Assembly (NCBI RefSeq): GCF_020497125.1
Contig: NC_059072.1
Span: forward strand, 302,888,781-302,952,780
Reading direction: 5' to 3'
Length of the DNA stretch: 64,000 bases
From: Mauremys mutica
Lineage: Eukaryota > Chordata > Testudines > Geoemydidae
Shown one piece after another: positions 9,461 to 21,805 of this stretch (within the stretch, counting starts at the first letter, position 1; every line of letters begins with the position of its first letter). A program made the translations under genes and the position numbers. The notes beneath the pieces are model-generated. The model made no database searches. It was not told the DNA's origin and saw only the letters and a program-made list of their open reading frames with translations.

Positions 9461-12400
9461 CTAGAAGCACAACAGAATGGAACCAGAGAGAAGATTGACT
9501 TTTGTTCAGTGGTCAATCTATATGTCTGATGGAAGGAGGTCGAAGTCACCATGGATCTAAACAGCAAAACCAGAGTCGTCTTTCTGAGACTGAAATCTAA
9601 AATATTTTCATTTTAATTCCTTATCGTATAATAGAGGTTTTGGGTTCCGTTAATAAGCTAACTTTAATTATTACAAGTTATATTCATTAGAAAGCTTCAA
9701 GTATATCAGTCATAAAAACATGTGTTAATACAGTTCTCTAATGGTAATTGATAAACTGGAGAATTAACTACTTTTGTCAGAACCAACCCGTGAAATCAGA
9801 TTTTTACATACTATTTAACCCTAAACAGAGAATTCGTGGGAAATTAGAATTCTGCTGTAGTAATATTTACTGGAAAGGTATGTAGGAAAAAATCCATACA
9901 CACGGCTCAGGAAAGTACAGTTCCCCACTGGGTCCTCTTCTATTCGACTTGAATCCAAATGAACACTGTAGACTTTAATGGTACTTGGCAACCTGCAGAC
10001 ACATCATTTTTTAAACTTAGCTCACATTTGAATTACAGAGCCTGTGACTCAAGTTTCCAATGTGACCTTCTCAGGGTTTCATTTGGGAATAAAAAGATTT
10101 TTGTTACCATATAGAGAAAATATACGCCCTCTTTGTTACATTTTACAGAACAAGAGAGATTGTTGATGGTGAAGTGCTACAATATTATTGTTGCTTTGTT
10201 TCTCCAGAATTAGAGAAAATAATGGGTATTTATGTGAGCTTTGTGTCCTTCAGATGAAATAAGTCTGCCACTTAGCTACATTAAGGGCTAAATTCTAATA
10301 TTTTGTACTATACTTACAAATGCATATTTATTCCCCCTTGTCTGAGGATTACACAACTCAAGGGGCATGTTTTCTGCATAACACAGAAATAGATGTTAAG
10401 CAAGAGTGGACCTATTTGTGTGCCCAATCCTGTGAAGTGTTCAACACCTCCCAAGAGTCTTCTTAATGAGAGCTGTGGGCATTCAGCACCTCTCAAAAGA
10501 TGTTCACCACTTTCAAGGATTGAATCTTTAGCGACCAAGCAAAATTTCAGCACTTTGGAATGTGGTCTCTAGATTTTTTGCATGTTTAAGTGACAAGACA
10601 TTAGGAGAAAATCTGTCCTGAAAAACGCAATATCTAGCTCTGCCACATAGCAAATAACCTATTGGAGGCAGAGAATGTCCTTGCACCTTATTTCCTTTCT
10701 CCTCTGGTAAACTGCACAGACTGGCACTTAAACTGCATAGTTTTGCCAAGAGTATATACAAGTTCAAAAATACACATCAACAAGTAACTGCAAAATACAT
10801 TAAAAAATACTGGAAAGGAGGAGAGGGCCAGAGAGAGCTCTGCATCTTTCATCTAGAGCACCCAAAGCCAAAGAGTAAATTAACATGTACAATATATAAT
10901 TGCTTTAAATATTTTCTTGATGCAGCCACTATTGAAAAACAAAGCATAATTATACATCATGTAATCAATACTATAGACTAGTGTCGGTAATAATTTGGGG
11001 TAGGAAGACGGCTATTGTTAGATATAGATCAGTTTATGTAATTAGAGCTGGTCAAGATAACTTTAATTTTCACATTGGCATTTGGTAATGTGTTTCCAAA
11101 ATGGAACATAGGTAAAAAAATCAATAGCTTTTCTTGAGCTACCCGCCTTCCCTTTTTGTCATAATCTGTATGTTTCTGGATCTCATATCTGTAGGTGGTC
11201 CACAACCCAAGATGAGTGCAATAATCCACACTCCAAAGTAAAGACATCTCAATTGATTCTTCCCTCCACTTGTACTGGCAGAAAGAATCAAAATTGGATG
11301 CAACTGGGCTTGGGAATATGAAAGCGAGATATGCTAGTTCAACAGCATTCATTCGCCCCACTCTCTAGTAACCTTCAAAACTGCTCTGTGTGCATACCAC
11401 AGAGTTGGAGCTCTCTGAGACAGGAGTGTGTTGGAGTTTGGGCTGGGCAGCAGCCACTCACCATATCATGTTCCCTGGGGACTTGGGGGAATTCCAATCA
11501 GAAATTCATAAAGGAGTTGAAAATGCTCCTCTCATGCCATTAGATAGGGAACAGTGTGGAAGAGAGGCAATCCTAGCCATGGAACTAGTGATCTGTGGGG
11601 TTTGTACACTGCTCCCCCGTCCCATTCAACAGTGCTACGAAGCCGTCCTTTCTGGAGTAAATGTCCCATGCTGGGCGTCTCCCCATGCTGTGGGGTCAGA
11701 GTCAGATAATTTACCAAGAGCGATGCACACTACATGACATTCATTTAAATCACGGGGAATTTTGAAGAATAAATACTACCCTATAGTATGTGTCCCAAAT
11801 GATGCAGAAATTAAGTACAGTTGACGGTGCTTAATAGGGATGCTCTGAAATACAGTTTTGTCCCATTTAAGGGATCTCATTTAAATGACATGTATTCTAA
11901 TGTTACTTACGGTTCTTACAACAGCTCTGCAATCATTTCCTTCAGCTGAATCATGGTAATGTTTTATGTACCTTAAAAATGCATAAAGATGATTAACTTG
12001 CAATATACTGATCTGAAATATTAGAATGCTGAAATGAACATAAAAAATCCAGTATATACTAGACTTTTCCTAGTTGTCATTGAGTGAGACAGGCAGACAA
12101 TAAGAGCCACAAGCAAATGATGACCCTTTCTCATAATACTAAACACCTCTTATTAAATTTGACATAGTAATTCAGACAAGAAATATCCCAACAAAATGGT
12201 CTGATCAGTTGTGATCATCCCTTTGGAGCAACAGAGTAATCGTACAAGTTAATAGAAAAAAACTGTTTCCTTAAAGATTGCTCCAGTAAAGTGGCTGTCT
12301 GTCCTGATTATTTATGTCCCACTTATATGACTTATGCTGCATCTGATTTTAGTTGACTATAGTTAGATTAAATTTAGATCTAATGTGAGATACATTCTGT

Positions 12401-15395
12401 ACCATCTCCAGCTGAGAGGTCTGAGCAGCACTATTATAAATGTATCATTTTTTCCCGAAGATGCTGTGCTAAGGCAAACTTCTGATGTTCTAATTCAACT
12501 GAAATTTCTCTGCATCACACAGAGGTTGACAAAATGAATTCTGGTTCATACATCAAATGGAAAAGAAATTGCATAATTTCCCTTTCTCTTCCCAACTGAA
12601 TATTTTCCAAGCACAGTGCTAATATGAGTTAAACTAATCCTCTTCTGGCCCAGAGTAGAGAACTTTTGTTTAAAGAATGGGCGGTATGAAATCCAGTATT
12701 CTGCTCCAAACCATTAAAGAAAAATCAAACTCTTGAAGCAGAGAGTTTGGAAAGGATTAATTAAGAAAGGAGAGGAAAATGAGATCATATTACAGTGGGA
12801 AAGGTCTTGGGAAGAAAATATTGTCTCTGACACAGTCTGGAAAAATGTAATTTTAAACTCTCTGTGTGGATTTGTTTAGTGTTGGTATCATTAAAGGGTT
12901 TGTGACATGGCTGTTATGGCTAAAAACTGACCTACATTGATAGCGGTGCCACTTGTAAGGTCTATGAGATACATTATCTGTTTCTCTAGGAAATTTATAT
13001 ATCCCTCCCATCTCTGAGTGCCTAGAAAATTTTCCATTTCCTTGCCATGATGGGACCATTTTACCTGCTTTTCAGTACACCATAAACACACAAATACAAA
13101 CAAATTGTTCCCTAGCACAATGCATGGCTTTGCTACTTCTAAATGTAGCAAGGATCTTTTTGTCTTTTTAATAATAAAAAAAGTATATATGGCTGCAGCT
13201 CTTGCAGTAGGACTGTTCAGATAGGACCCAATATCAAGATAGATAAATATTTAGGTTCAATATGGTTGCAGATGACATCAACTGGCATGACAAAGAATCC
13301 CTGAGATTACAAAAAAATGGGAGGGAAATAAAAGTTGCAAAATCTAAAAACAGGCAACATAGTTTAGGGCATTTTGTATCTTCAGAATAACAAGTTCACA
13401 GTCTGTATTGTGCCGATTCACTGATTCTTACTCTCTCCTCTTTCTAGTGCTTTAGGAGGTATCAGACCAGTGGTCTGTATCACTCCATGTCCATTTCAGT
13501 GGGAAACCTATCACCAGCAGCAACTGTTAGCAAGTTTAATAACCTCCTTCCAGACTTGGCCTCTAAAACTCCAGATGAACCCAACCAAGAGCACTGAGAT
13601 TTTATTACAGGAGAAAGCACAGTGACTGTAATACCAGTTGTGCTTTTATCAAGTATTTGCTCAAAGGCATAGCAAGTGCCTGAAGACTAACACTACAAAG
13701 TAACAGAAATTCTGTTAATGGACACGAAAGTGCAGTACATTACGAACCGCTATACTTAAGTCTTGATATGACAAATTGCTAAAGACAGTAAACAAATTCC
13801 ACTCCATGCTAACGTTATACACAATGGGTATACTGCTAGGAGTATTCCTCGCTGTTTGGTAGTGAAGAAAGAGGGGAGAGGAGGTGAAAGGAATCTGTCT
13901 CCCAACTTGGCCATACGCAGGAAGTGGGCATAATCTAAATGGGGCGTGCAAGCACTAGCTATTGAAAAGGGTTAGAATAAGTGTGTGGGGCCATAGCCCA
14001 ACCATTCCCTTTGCACCTGTCACAAGAGCTGATGGAGCAGCCGGTGATAAATAGCAGGTGGAGGAGCACCCACTGAAAGGATGGCAGAGTTTCCATTGCA
14101 GCACACACATTCTGAATTCATCCCAGAGGCTCTTGCTGCAGCATGCACCATCGGCCACAGGCTTTGGCTTAAAAGTCAGTCAGGCCCTAAACTATTGTAG
14201 GCTGACACATGGTTCTGCACCATCTCTTATTCTGTGAACTAAAACTCGGACTTATTCCAGCCCAACAACAACATTGTTAAAAAAACAACAACACAAAAGC
14301 AGTTAATTCTGTGGCTCAAAGTTAATAAAACTGAATAGTTATAAATATGTAACTAGTGGATAGAAATACAGCAATTTAGATTGGAATACAGTGTATAGCT
14401 CAGGTGCTCACCAAAATCTGCCCATAAATTTTACAAGCAGTCTAACAAGAAGGATTTATTTTATTAGTAGTTTCTTCCAGAACAATTGCAGAAAAGTTCA
14501 GGCCTGTGAAATACATGGGTAATAGAAAAAGAAATATTTCTTTTATATAATAAAAAAATCACAGATTTATTAGGGTTTTTTTGTGTTTTCTTTATTTTCT
14601 GAACATCTCTGCCATTTTAAGTATTTCCATGAGCAGGTAACGGAAATATTTTTGATTCTAGAAACACTGGATTCTAATTTCAATCTGTATATAATTTTTT
14701 TTTAATAAAGTTAAAAGGGGAGACTTCACGGGGTAGGACATAAGTGTTCTTGTTATGTCTATTAGGCCTCTTAGGAAACAACATGAAAGTATTCAAACTG
14801 TCTGGAATCGCAGAGGTGAAAATGTGAATGAATGGAGTCACTGATGATTGGATAAAGGAGTGTGGGAAACGCTTAAAATTAACTTGTACTGGATGTTGAA
14901 GAAAGAAAAGTGGGTAGAATAGTAGCCTGTTAGGGAACTTGATTTCCGAGAAACTAGAAATGTCTGGAAGGTGGGAAGTAGCTCTAATATCACTGTTCTA
15001 TATAAAAGCAACTCTCGCATTTTATTTTTCATTCTTTGCTATGGTTTCTCATTTAAACTGTAATAGATGTGAAAGCTGCTGATCAAAACTGCAAAAAGAT
15101 CCAGTAATGTTTATTACACAACAGTTTATGTATTTATCTGACATGCCTAAGTTGAAGCAACTAGTTGGAAATTTCTGGTTGAATAGTCTAAAGTAATGAA
15201 AACAATTTCCTAAAATAAAATGTAAACATGGTCGTTCTTAAGCAGAACACAGATAAAATTAGTTTCCATCTCAAAAGGTGCAGAAATTGGTTTCCTCTGA
15301 TTCAAAATAAAATGTGCCAGCGAATGAAACTTTGTCCATTGAAATAGAAGAGCACAATGTTGATTAAATTGATAATCCTGCACACGAAACAGGTT
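9461..15395. other. Repeat-poor unique sequence, no gene seen
   Basis: This six-kilobase tract is AT-rich and without recognisable repeats or RNA genes. Its frames (10,314-10,767 minus, 11,029-11,361 minus, 11,331-11,737 both strands, 12,853-13,151 minus, 13,715-14,158 minus, 14,838-15,032 minus) have no domain I recognise, and no convincing acceptor/donor pairs frame them. Weakly conserved regulatory sequence could be present, but nothing specific can be called. Confidence 0.45.
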
Positions 15396-15400
15396 TTATA

Positions 15401-15443
15401 TCGTCATCGTCATCATCATCATCATCATCACCACCACCACCAC
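15401..15443. repeat. (TCA/TCG)n-(CAC)n microsatellite
   Basis: The trinucleotide run reads 'tcgtcatcgtcatcatcatc', then changes to repeated CAC. It encodes nothing and lies in unique sequence. Confidence 0.9.
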
Positions 15444-15832
15444 AAGGTAGCTGAGATAATTTAAATCACTCTTCCAGGCCTCTCAGGAGCAATTAAATGG
15501 TAGGTTCATTCAGGGGCAGCATCTCTTTGTCTTCTCCATCCTCTCAAAGGGCAAAGATCAATCAACAACTGTGCCGAATTTCCAACTTCTATGACAAACT
15601 AAAAGTTACATCAAGTTCAAGTCTTGGCCTTTCTTTTCTGCTAACAACTTCTCCTGCAATGAAAATGAGCAATTTAAAGACATGAGTGAAGCACTTTACC
15701 CTGAATATTGTTCTCCAGACAGGTTTAAACTCACAGGTCCACTACTAGATGCTGAAAGTGAAGAAAAGTTGCACATGAGAAATGATCCAGTAATGGTCAC
15801 AAGCATCCATACAGGGAAAAATGTATCCCTAT

Positions 15833-15936
15833 CATAGAATCATAGAATCTCAGGGTTGGAAGGGACCTCAGGAGGTCATCTAGTCCAACCCCCTGCTCAA
15901 AGCAGGACCAAACCCAACTAAATCATCCCAGCCAGT
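15833..15936 (-). mobile_element. CR1 LINE 3' tail (minus strand)
   Basis: The unit starts with repeated 'atcatagaatcatagaatct' and continues 'cagggttggaagggacctca' and 'ggtcatctagtccaacccc'. Read on the minus strand this is the 3' end of a sauropsid CR1, ending in ATTCTATGATT octamer-like repeats. The element is strongly 5'-truncated to about 100 bp. This sequence form is the most diagnostic for a turtle genome in the window. Confidence 0.9.
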
Positions 15937-15944
15937 TTTTTAAT

Positions 15945-16050
15945 TTTACAGAGAAGGGCAACAAAAATGATTAGGGGTACGGAACAACTTCTGTATGAGG
16001 AGAGATTAATAAAACGGGAACTGTTCAGCTTAGAAAAGCTACTTAATACT
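15945..16050 (+). mobile_element. CR1 fragment, plus strand
   Basis: The phrases 'gagaagggcaacaaaaatga', 'ttaggggtacggaacaactt' and 'tatgaggagagattaataaa' are typical of CR1 sequence near the end of ORF2 and the 3' UTR. The orientation is opposite to the adjoining tail at 15,833, so two insertions or an inversion are involved. Confidence 0.7.
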
Positions 16051-16054
16051 ATTG

Positions 16055-17925
16055 ATTCTGTGTCTGAAAAGAAAACAAGTGACTACTGGCTGTGATCTAT
16101 GTGCCACTGCAGAGATGCAAAGCAACCTAAATCCAGTGGATCCAGCTCCCAGAAGATCTCCCTTGAATTTGGGTGGGAGATCCTTGAGTAGCATAGAACT
16201 ATTGTAGCAGCTCCTATGCCAGCCCGCTTCCCAGCTGCCAGTGCAGTGGGAGGGTGACTGGGGCTCCACAGTTACCCTTCAATTCTCAGCTTCTGAAGAG
16301 CCTCAGGGGGACCAAAGTTGCTCTCAAACTGCTCTAATCTGAGCTGGGAAACCATGCCAGCACAGAATGACCCACGGGTCAGGGAAGTGCAAATTGCACC
16401 CTTGTGCAACACAGAGCTGAGTGTTCCTTGCCTGGTCTGAGAATCTGGCCCATCACATCCAAGCTGCTGAAGATGGCTGCCAAGAATGAAAACTATGACC
16501 TGGAGGTCTTTTCCATTTGCTGGCCAACAAAAATAAAACAGGTCGATCTAATTAATAAAGTATTTGAATTGCACAAGGACAAACATGATTCACAGAAGCT
16601 AAGGAGCCCTTCCATCACGTAGCCAATGTGACTGATCATAAAAACAAAGATCAAAGTCTAAGCCCAAACAAGAAAAATAGGGTGGAAATGACTAAATGAA
16701 TATAACCCAAGAGTTCCTTTAATCTATTCCAGAATTTAAAACTGTGGACTCAGATTTCTAACCTAAATTAATATTTGCCAAGGAAGTAATATCACATTCC
16801 ACTGCATCAACACGGTGGGAAATTGTGGATGTGAAATCATAGAAGACTTCTGAATTCATAATTTTGTTAGTTTTAAAAATATATACATTGTTACCCAACC
16901 AACCTCACCTATCAATTGAATATTATTTTAACCCATTCAGAACGGTTGGTCAACACTTTTGGTCGATGATGGAAAAGGAAATGTCAGTAAAAATGCATTT
17001 GTAATTAATGGCCGACACAAAAGTGTGGTAGGCCTGGCTAGTTAGCAGACAGGGGACTTGCTTATTGTATCATTATGCTTTTCTTACAGAATTGCAAGCT
17101 TTGCATTCTAGACAGAGTGTGCACTTTTTTGGTATGAGCAATAAATATTATTATGAAGTGAGTTGCTTAAAATTGGTAGCTTTTCTTTTCTTTTTATAAA
17201 GACTTTTGGGGAAAGGTGGAAAAGTTTCACTATTTTGGGTCCCCTCCAAAAAAGTGTTTTTTAGAGAGGGGTAAGGAAATATTACAACCCTGGAAAAGCA
17301 TTCAGTGATTACTCAATTTTTAAAAACTTTTATATTAATCTATTGCTGCAAACTGCTTGTTTAGAGCTTTCAATAAAATGTCATCATTTGGCATTAAGGA
17401 TAGTCTATGATCAAGAACATTTGGTCTCAGCATTTTGCAAACTTCACAATTTTTAACAGAATCAAAAACACTGCATATGTTAATTGGGTGTCACATGATG
17501 ACCATTATTGTCCTCAGCTGTTTTTCTTTAAATACAGAACACAATTTAAATGAGAAGCTCTGAGACTACCACTGTTTGGCTTTGATTCTTTATTGGAGGA
17601 GTTATTTATAATTGGATTAATTGTGGACAGATTTACATAAAGCAGTAAATGATGATTGCCCTAATAACAACTCACTTGGCTTCAAATGGCTACTTCCTGC
17701 AAAATGGAATATCCAGTTTTCTTTCACCTCTTCCCTCTCCACTTAGATTTCTAGCCTTATTGAGTCATAATGAATGAGCATTTTACTGAATCGTGTGTCT
17801 ATTACTTCAGCTACATGTAAACCAAACTCTGTTCTGGAAGCAATAACACATACCAAAATCCATGATGTGAACAGACAAAAAAGTAACGTCAACCCTTCAG
17901 TTTTTGGATCCAAAGAACAGGAACA
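16055..17925. other. Unique sequence, no gene seen
   Basis: The frames at 16,039-16,269 (minus), 16,404-16,622 (plus) and 17,743-17,961 (minus) have no domain I know. The sequence from 16,620 to 17,700 is AT-rich and repeat-poor. No RNA gene is seen. Confidence 0.4.
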
Positions 17926-17929
17926 GCTC

Positions 17930-18265
17930 AGGAATGGAGGTTGTTTATAACTCTGAAACATTTGTAACTCTGAACAAAACGTTATGGTTGTTCTTTCAAA
18001 AGTTTACAACTGAACATTGACTTAATACAGCTTTGAAACTTTACTATGCAGAAGAAAAATGCTGCTTTTACCCATCTTACTTTAAATGAAACAAGCACCG
18101 AAACAGTTTCCTTACCTTGTCAAATCTTCTGTTTAAACTTTCCCTTTATTTCTGTAGTTTACATTTAACACAGTACCGTACGGCATTACAGTACAGTACT
18201 TTACAGTATTTGCTTTTTTTTGTGGGGGTCTCTGCTGCCTGATTGTGTACCCCTGGTTCCAGATG
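17930..18265. repeat. Interspersed repeat, probable DNA transposon
   Basis: The segment starts with two spaced copies of 'aactctgaa' ('tataactctgaaacatttg' and 'gtaactctgaacaaaacg'). It contains 'cagtacagtactttacagta' and a T-rich run followed by 'tgggggtctctgctgcctg'. I recognise the order from a repeat common in turtle sequence, but the partner terminal repeat is not clear here. It directly abuts the truncated 3' end of the DIRS copy. Confidence 0.4.
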
Positions 18266-18279
18266 TAGTCTGAGTATTG

Positions 18280-18660
18280 GGTCATTTCCCTCTCATACCA
18301 TCCTTCATAAGTTGCTTATTGTGACACAGAGACCCATTGGTGCAAGTTGGTGAAGGGTTCACTATTCTGTGTGTGTTCTTCAGAATTCTTGTGCAGCTTT
18401 GAAGAAAACAGGCAGAAAAAATGGCTTGGTAGGTATGGAAATGCGAGACCACCTTTGGCAGGAAGGCTGGATGGGGGAACCTTGTCCTTGAAGAACACTG
18501 TGTAGGGTGGTGCTGAGGTAAGGGCCTGATTGCAAAGACCCTTCTGGCTGAGGTAATCACTATCAGGAAAGTGACCTTCCAGGAGAGAAAAAAGCAGAGG
18601 GCACGATGCCAGCAGCTCAAAGGGAGGGCTCATGAGTTTTGATAGGACCAGGTTTAAATC
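18280..18660 (-). pseudogene. DIRS tyrosine recombinase, N-terminal part
   Basis: Two overlapping minus frames (18,282-18,620 and 18,316-18,633) share the coding signal. One carries LIVITSARRV, matching the region of the first catalytic Arg of DIRS recombinases; the other carries TVFFKDKV. The alignment jumps between frames around 18,520, so at least one frameshift is present. The His-x-x-Arg box and the nucleophilic Tyr lie beyond the truncation and are absent, so the copy cannot recombine. In an active element this enzyme integrates the circular cDNA without making a target duplication. Confidence 0.65.
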
Positions 18661-19340
18661 TCATGGGGGAACTGGTTCGCGAACCTGAGGGTAAAGCCTC
18701 TCTAATCCTTTATGAAAGTGGATTGTCATCTCGTGAGAGAAAACTGACCTACCACCCACTGGTGGATTAAAGGCCAAAATTTCTGCGAGGTGCACCTTGA
18801 TAGATGTGAGGGCCAGACCTTGCTGTTTTAGATGGAACAGGCAAACCAGAATAGATGGAAGGGAAGACCGAGTTGGAGAAAGGCCTCGCTGCGATGACCA
18901 CATCAAGAAATGCTTCCACTTTGCAAAGTAGGTAGCACTTGTAGATGGCGGACTTGTTCCAAACTGGCTGTTCCTCCAGGTTCAGCCATGGAGCTTCCAT
19001 GCAGTCAGGTGAAGGGTCCCAAGGTTTGGGTGGAGTAAACGACTGTGGCCCTCTGAGATCAGGTTGGGTCGGAGTGAGAGCAGTAGCAGGGGTGCTGCTG
19101 ATAAGTCTAGCAGCGTGCCGAACCAGTGCTGGCGTGGCCATACCAGGGCTATAAGAATAACTCTCGTCTTGTTCTGCTTGATTTTCAGAAGGACGTTGTG
19201 AACCAGTGGAACTGGAGGAAATGCGTAGAATAGGAATTTTGTCCATGGAAACAGGAGTCCTGGTTGTACCTGCACAACAAGCAAAACTGATGGCATTTCC
19301 TGTTCTGCTTGGTTGCGAATAGATCTATCTGGGGAGACAC

Positions 19341-19573
19341 CTAGCATTGGAAGATGAACCTGGTGACCTCTGGAGACCACTTATGGTGAGAGGAGAAAGA
19401 TATGCTGAGGTGATCTGCCAGAGTGTTCCATGCTCCCAGAAGATGGGAAGCCTCAAGGTGGATGGAGTGCTTCACACAGAAATCCCATATATGGATGGCC
19501 TCCTGACCCAGGGCTGAGGAGTACACTCCTCCCTGATTGTTGATATACAACATGGTTGCAGTGTTGTCCGTCA
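19341..19573 (-). pseudogene. DIRS RNase H, second half (downstream of MITE)
   Basis: The frame reads through TDNTATMLYINNQGG, EAIHIWDFCVKHSIHLEASHL and NTLADHLS. These are the RNase H C-terminal motifs of DIRS elements, including the metal-binding Asp of TDNT and the Asp of LADHL. Its upstream half lies at 19,934-20,160, beyond a 357-bp MITE at 19,577. Without the MITE and one copy of its short target duplication, the two halves join in the same frame, so the RNase H region was probably still open when the MITE arrived. Confidence 0.75.
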
Positions 19574-19576
19574 GTA

Positions 19577-19933
19577 CACCTCTACCCCGATAGAACGTGA
19601 CCTGATACGAATTTGGATATAACACGGTAAAGCAGTGGGGAGCCCCAGGCCCTTTAAAGTGTCACCTGAGCCCTGCTGTTTTACCGCATTATATCCAAAT
19701 TGATGTAGAGCCCCAGGCCCTTTAAATAACTGCCCAAGCCCTGCTGCCGGAGCTCCAGTGGTGATTTAAAGGGCTCGGGGCACCCCGCAGTGGCTGGAGC
19801 ACCGGGCCCTTTAAATCACTGCCAGGGAAGCCGGTCCAGTCCGTACCGGACCAAACCGAATATAATACGATCTCACCTATAAGGTGGTGAGATTTTTTGA
19901 CTCCCGAGGACCGCGTTTTATCAGGGTAGAGGC
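19577..19933. mobile_element. MITE with short target duplication, inside RNase H
   Basis: The left end 'cacctctaccccgatagaac' and the complement of the right end 'gcctctaccctgataaaac' are inverted terminal repeats. GTA (or GTAC) flanks both sides (19,574-19,576 and 19,934-19,936). The 3-4 bp duplication and short termini suggest a PIF/Harbinger- or ISL2EU-like MITE. Internally there are four copies of a 'gccctttaaa' phrase and its complement. There is no coding capacity. Confidence 0.75.
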
Positions 19934-20170
19934 GTACTTGTACTACTTTGCCTGTGATCTGGGGGAGAAACACTTGCCAAGCTAAGCAGACTGCTCTGAG
20001 CTCCCTGACGTTTATGAGCAGGGAGTGCTCTACCTGGGACCACAGGCCCTGTGTCCTGGGGAAATTGAGGTGGGCTCCCCAATCTAGGTCTGAAGCATCT
20101 GACACTAGGGAAACTGACAGCTGGGGAGCAACAAAGGGGACACCTGCCATCGCCAATGGGGTGGTCTTTC
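19934..20170 (-). pseudogene. DIRS RNase H, first half
   Basis: The frame carries SLVSDASDLDWGAHL, with the first catalytic Asp of RNase H in the DASD form used by DIRS elements, then TQGLWS and NVRELRAVCLAWQVFLPQITG. It is broken downstream by the MITE at 19,577-19,933. It follows the RT region directly, as expected from the fused RT-RNase H polyprotein. Confidence 0.75.
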
Positions 20171-20299
20171 ACCAGTTGAGGGAGGTGTGGACCAGAGCTG
20201 GAACCATAAGCACCGAGTCCAGGTTGTGTCTGTTCAGTGAGTATACTGAAGCTACCCACGGCTGCAGGGGCCTGAGGCACAGTCTTGTGTGCCATACCA

Positions 20300-20950
20300 A
20301 GTAAGAGCACACGGCCATATGTCCCAAGAGCTTGAGGCAAACCTGGACTATTCTGACTGGATGGACCATGACCCCGGATATCAGGTCTGATATTGTCTGG
20401 CATCAAGCCTCTGGCCTGGATTGAGTTTAGCACTGCCCAGATAAACTACTCTCTGAACTGGAATGAGAGTTGACTTTTGTTCATTTATCCACAGGCCCAG
20501 AGCTTGGAAGGTAGTTTGGACCAGGGTGATGCTGGTCTTTACTTGAGCCTCTGAGTGCCCCTTGATCAGCCAATTGTCAAGGTGTGGGTAAACTTGGACC
20601 CCTCACCTTCTGAGGAAGGCTGCTGCCACTGCCATGCATTTCGTAAAGACCTGGAGGGCCACGGTAAAGACCACGAACCAGTGTCAGGCCAGAGACGACC
20701 TCATAAAAGAAAGTAGGGTTGGATTGCCCCTGGAAGATACCAAGAGACCTGGTGCTGGGAAGGAGCTCAGAGCACCATGCTCTCTTCTGCTTGTGCTCAT
20801 CGGAACCAACGGCTGTTCCACTGGAGTTGGTGATATTGAGAGCGATAATACATCCCTGGCCACTGCAAAGGCCTCCAGGGTAGAAGGCACTGTGATTCCA
20901 CAGGCACCGTGACAATTTCCTGGCATCAGGGGAGGGTCCCGCACTGGAAT
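20300..20950 (-). pseudogene. DIRS reverse transcriptase (copy A), degenerate
   Basis: On the minus strand, near 20,580-20,620, the translation contains VQVYPHLDNWLIKGHS, the DIRS form of the RT active-site box. The second acidic residue is Asn instead of Asp. Downstream, recognisable DIRS RT words (LGLWINEQKSTLIPVQ) are followed by stops and frame changes up to 20,300. Upstream, toward 20,915, the frame is shifted and the homology weak. The copy is therefore catalytically dead as well as frameshifted. Confidence 0.7.
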
Positions 20951-21249
20951 CAATGTCCCTCTGGGTGGAGTCGACAGTGCCACCAAGGGATCAGGGCTGG
21001 AAGAATGTCCTGACGTGGGTCGCACTCCACTTCCTTCACTTTAATTGCCTTTCTTCAGCACTGGAGAGCACCCTCTCTCCGAGCGCTGCTCTTTATGTTT
21101 CTTCCTTGACACCAGAGATGGAGAATGGTTCTCGGAAATATGTGGTGCTAGAGGGGTGCTTTACACCGAGCCTGAAATGCTCAATGCTGAATCCAAGCCT
21201 TTTGGCTCCAACACCAGTCTAAGAGCAGCTTCTATTAAGTCAGCCTTCA
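20950..21249 (-). pseudogene. DIRS copy A, gag/RT linker region
   Basis: By position between gag and RT, this minus-strand stretch corresponds to the Ser/Pro-rich C-terminal part of gag and the linker. Short frames overlap it without a clear domain. The upper edge is set by the target duplication of the hAT MITE at 21,258. Confidence 0.4.
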
Positions 21250-21257
21250 GTCTAGCC

Positions 21258-21592
21258 CAAGGGTCGGCAACCTCTGGCACGCAGCTTGCCAGGGTAAGCT
21301 TCCTGGCGAGCCGAGCCAGTTTGTTTACCTGCCGCGTTGTCAGGTTCGGCCGACCGTGGCTCCCACTGGCTGTGGTTCGCCGTCCCAGGCCAATGGGGGC
21401 GGCGGGAAGCGCCGCAGGCCAAGGGACATACTGGCCGTGGCTTCCCGCTGCCCCCTTTAGCTTGGGACAGCGAACCGCAGCCAGTGGGAGACGCGATTGG
21501 CCGAACCTGCTGACACGGCAGGTAAACAAACTGGCCCGGCCGGCCAGGGTACTTACCTTGGCGAGCCGCGTGCCAGAGGTTGCCGACCTCTG
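21258..21592. mobile_element. hAT-type MITE with perfect 8-bp duplication
   Basis: An identical GTCTAGCC lies at 21,250-21,257 and 21,593-21,600. The termini 'caagggtcggcaacctctgg' and the complement of 'ccagaggttgccgacctctg' are inverted. The arms pair almost to the centre, giving a GC-rich palindrome of 335 bp. The long frames here (21,045-21,713 plus; 21,161-21,674 minus) are products of the palindrome. An 8-bp duplication with C-A..T-G ends identifies the hAT superfamily. Confidence 0.9.
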
Positions 21593-21600
21593 GTCTAGCC

Positions 21601-21718
21601 TCTCTGTCTTTCTTCGTACAAGACTTTATGTCCCAACAAATCTGATAGCGCTTTCTTATGTGATTCTCTCCCACACTTCAGACAACTGGAGAGTGGGTCA
21701 CTCACAGGCATAGGCTTG
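21601..21718 (-). pseudogene. DIRS gag N-terminal fragment (copy A)
   Basis: On the minus strand from about 21,713 the translation reads MPVSDPLSSCLKCGRESH, carrying a C-x2-C...H cluster of the DIRS gag N-terminus. It ends in a stop shortly before the MITE target duplication at 21,593-21,600. The leader and terminal repeat lie upstream (21,720-22,205), so this is the expected place for gag. Confidence 0.5.
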
Positions 21719-21805
21719 CCAGAGGAAGCACAAGGTTTGAAGCCCGGGGACAGGAGCGAAGGGAGCCCCTCTACAATAAAGGAGGGGGACTAACTATCTA
21801 CAATA

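Noticed and set aside
21045..21713. 222-codon plus-strand frame
   Set aside because: Most of it is the palindromic hAT MITE at 21,258-21,592, and similar frames exist on the opposite strand because of the palindrome.
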